Below, in pieces: positions 63,920 to 64,000 of a stretch of 64,000 nt of DNA. The position numbers and the translations under genes are program-made. The notes under the pieces are model-generated. The model did no database searches. It saw nothing but the letters and a program-made list of their open reading frames with translations, and was not told the origin of the DNA. The DNA comes from Microbacterium azadirachtae. GTDB taxonomy: Bacteria > Actinomycetota > Actinomycetes > Actinomycetales > Microbacteriaceae. The stretch's first letter is position 1. The number at the start of each line of letters is the position of its first letter. Where the stretch lies: positions 186,001 to 250,000 of the forward strand of contig NZ_JYIX01000034.1 of assembly GCF_000956505.1 (NCBI RefSeq). Reading direction: 5' to 3'.

Positions 63920-64000
63920 CGGGTGAATCTCCTCTTTGAAATCGCTGGGCGAACGTGCCAGTAGGAAAAAGTATCCACGCTGAACAAACTCTCTGCAAGT
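63920..64000 (-). promoter_or_regulatory. Upstream region of the amino-sugar ABC operon
   Basis: This 81-base region holds the Shine-Dalgarno of the binding-protein gene, and an AT-rich block (GGATACTTTTTCCTACTGG, read leftward) that may include the promoter and an RpiR operator. The window ends before a complete -35 region can be judged. Confidence 0.35.

Overview
This window is a high-GC actinobacterial chromosome segment. The gene content and style point to Microbacteriaceae, most likely Microbacterium or a close relative; that placement is inference. The signs are a 1,166-residue RpoB starting [12 protein letters not shown]222/HNH proteins, frequent GTG starts, many 4-base start/stop overlaps, strong GC3 bias, and an interspersed short repeat whose core is CTGAGCTTGTCGA. 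I see no rRNA, insertion sequence, prophage or CRISPR array.

Layout. (1) 1-7.6 kb: end of an unidentified gene, a class I aminotransferase, a VOC protein, an AEC transporter, murB coupled to two MaoC-type dehydratase genes, a TauE/SafE permease and a DUF222-HNH protein. (2) 7.7-20.1 kb: a near-complete phenylacetate (paa) catabolon. paaABCDE-paaG and paaJ-paaF-paaH-paaZ run leftward, paaI-paaK runs rightward, and a TetR-type PaaR lies divergent from paaJ. Two matching imperfect palindromes (ACCGNTCGTNCAGT) sit just downstream of the -10 boxes of paaA and paaJ and are the probable PaaR operators. (3) 20.2-24.6 kb: an aquaporin, a 59-codon gene with a strong promoter, an alpha/beta hydrolase, a stand-alone LigD-type polymerase domain and a methyltransferase. 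(4) 24.7-33.4 kb: two accessory catabolic units. One is a five-gene overlapping operon (TetR, amidase, ACMSD-like amidohydrolase, NAD-dependent epimerase, cupin) with a perfect operator. The other is a LacI-controlled pair of esterases with a GPH/SUC-like MFS carrier.

(5) 33.4-34.6 kb: a small variable patch with a DUF1851 (T6SS-immunity-like) gene broken by an exact 37-bp tandem duplication, an orphan MNT-type nucleotidyltransferase, and tRNA-Met/tRNA-Thr. (6) 34.6-41.6 kb: inositol monophosphatase, a membrane protein with a Pro/Ala tail, a crotonase, an FBP zinc-finger protein, a Tat-exported four-repeat surface protein, an FAD oxidoreductase and tRNA-Tyr. (7) 41.7-48.1 kb: an L-rhamnose operon (mutarotase, isomerase, aldolase/dehydrogenase fusion, kinase) divergent from a LacI repressor, with no transporter beside it. 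(8) 48.1-57.4 kb: a truncated PfkB-like protein, a lipoprotein, and rpoC-rpoB with a recognisable rpoB promoter. (9) 57.4-64 kb: a PfkB sugar kinase, then a leftward amino-sugar unit of binding protein, two permeases, GH3 hexosaminidase and RpiR regulator.

Most units are textbook catabolic modules paired with their own regulator. The most unusual content is the short repeat family, which has entered two paa coding regions in frame, several long perfect hairpins, the new small gene, the pseudogenised immunity gene, the degenerate PfkB fusion and the TetR-amidase operon. Translation starts were chosen from Shine-Dalgarno sites and start/stop overlaps and are inferences.
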